From Chara braunii (Eukaryota; Streptophyta; Charophyceae; Charales; Characeae), in assembly GCA_003427395.1 (NCBI GenBank), contig BFEA01000028.1, positions 5,009,558 through 5,037,633 of the forward strand: a stretch of DNA of 28,076 nt. Direction: 5' to 3'. Shown piece by piece: positions 28,056 to 28,076 of the stretch. How positions within the stretch are numbered: the stretch's first letter is position 1; the number at the start of each line of letters is the position of its first letter. The notes under the pieces are model-generated. The model was not told the origin of the DNA, made no database searches, and saw only the letters and a program-made list of their open reading frames with translations. The translations under genes and the position numbers were made by a program.

Positions 28056-28076
28056 TTGTTTTTTTTTTTTTTTTTT
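28056..28076 (-). other. A-tail tract at the window edge
   Basis: A run of T with a few G. On the minus strand it is an A-rich tail lying directly upstream of LINE B, as expected if another LINE in the same orientation ends here, just beyond the window. Confidence 0.55.

Overview
Eukaryotic nuclear DNA, mostly transposon remains, with no intact host gene that I can recognise. I see two non-LTR (LINE) retrotransposons with APE-type endonuclease and L1-like reverse transcriptase, two Gag-like fragments of LTR retroelements, A-tail tracts, an ATTT microsatellite, and an initiator-tRNA-Met primer-binding site of the kind usual in plant LTR elements. Together with long gene-free stretches and scattered N positions, this fits a repeat-rich draft genome from the plant/streptophyte lineage. 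A charophyte-like alga is my guess, not something the sequence proves.

Layout. 1-2050: no gene. 2133-3195 (+): Gag with a CCHC knuckle, broken by a frameshift and with no pol behind it. 3200-8700: no convincing gene, GC-rich from about 5400, several inverted repeats. 8782-10340: the most unusual stretch, an array of stem-loops with an invariant TAAGTT hexaloop and changing but still complementary stems, followed by three ~122-bp repeats that each carry a short hairpin. 10800-11320: more hairpins, including a compact 19-bp nested one. 11751-13815 (-): decayed Gag-like frame with three in-frame TAGs, and an upstream primer-binding site at 13804-13815. 15000-16640: A-tail-like tracts, a second conserved-loop hairpin family, and a weak candidate for a small-intron gene. 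16700-18957 (-): LINE A, endonuclease plus truncated RT. 19154-19672 (-): acidic ORF1-like fragment. 20002-28000 (-): LINE B, nearly full length, with a very long ORF1 and an ORF2 carrying endonuclease, RT and a C-terminal zinc-finger region, all broken by frameshifts and stops. A T-tract at the right edge suggests a further LINE just beyond it.

No element looks able to move: each reading frame carries several lesions. The part least explained by known transposon families is the hairpin-bearing DNA at 8782-11320 and 15073-15922, where different repeat families keep the loop but vary the stem. That is either selection on RNA structure or a mutational process (template switching or arm-to-arm correction) that keeps rebuilding palindromes.
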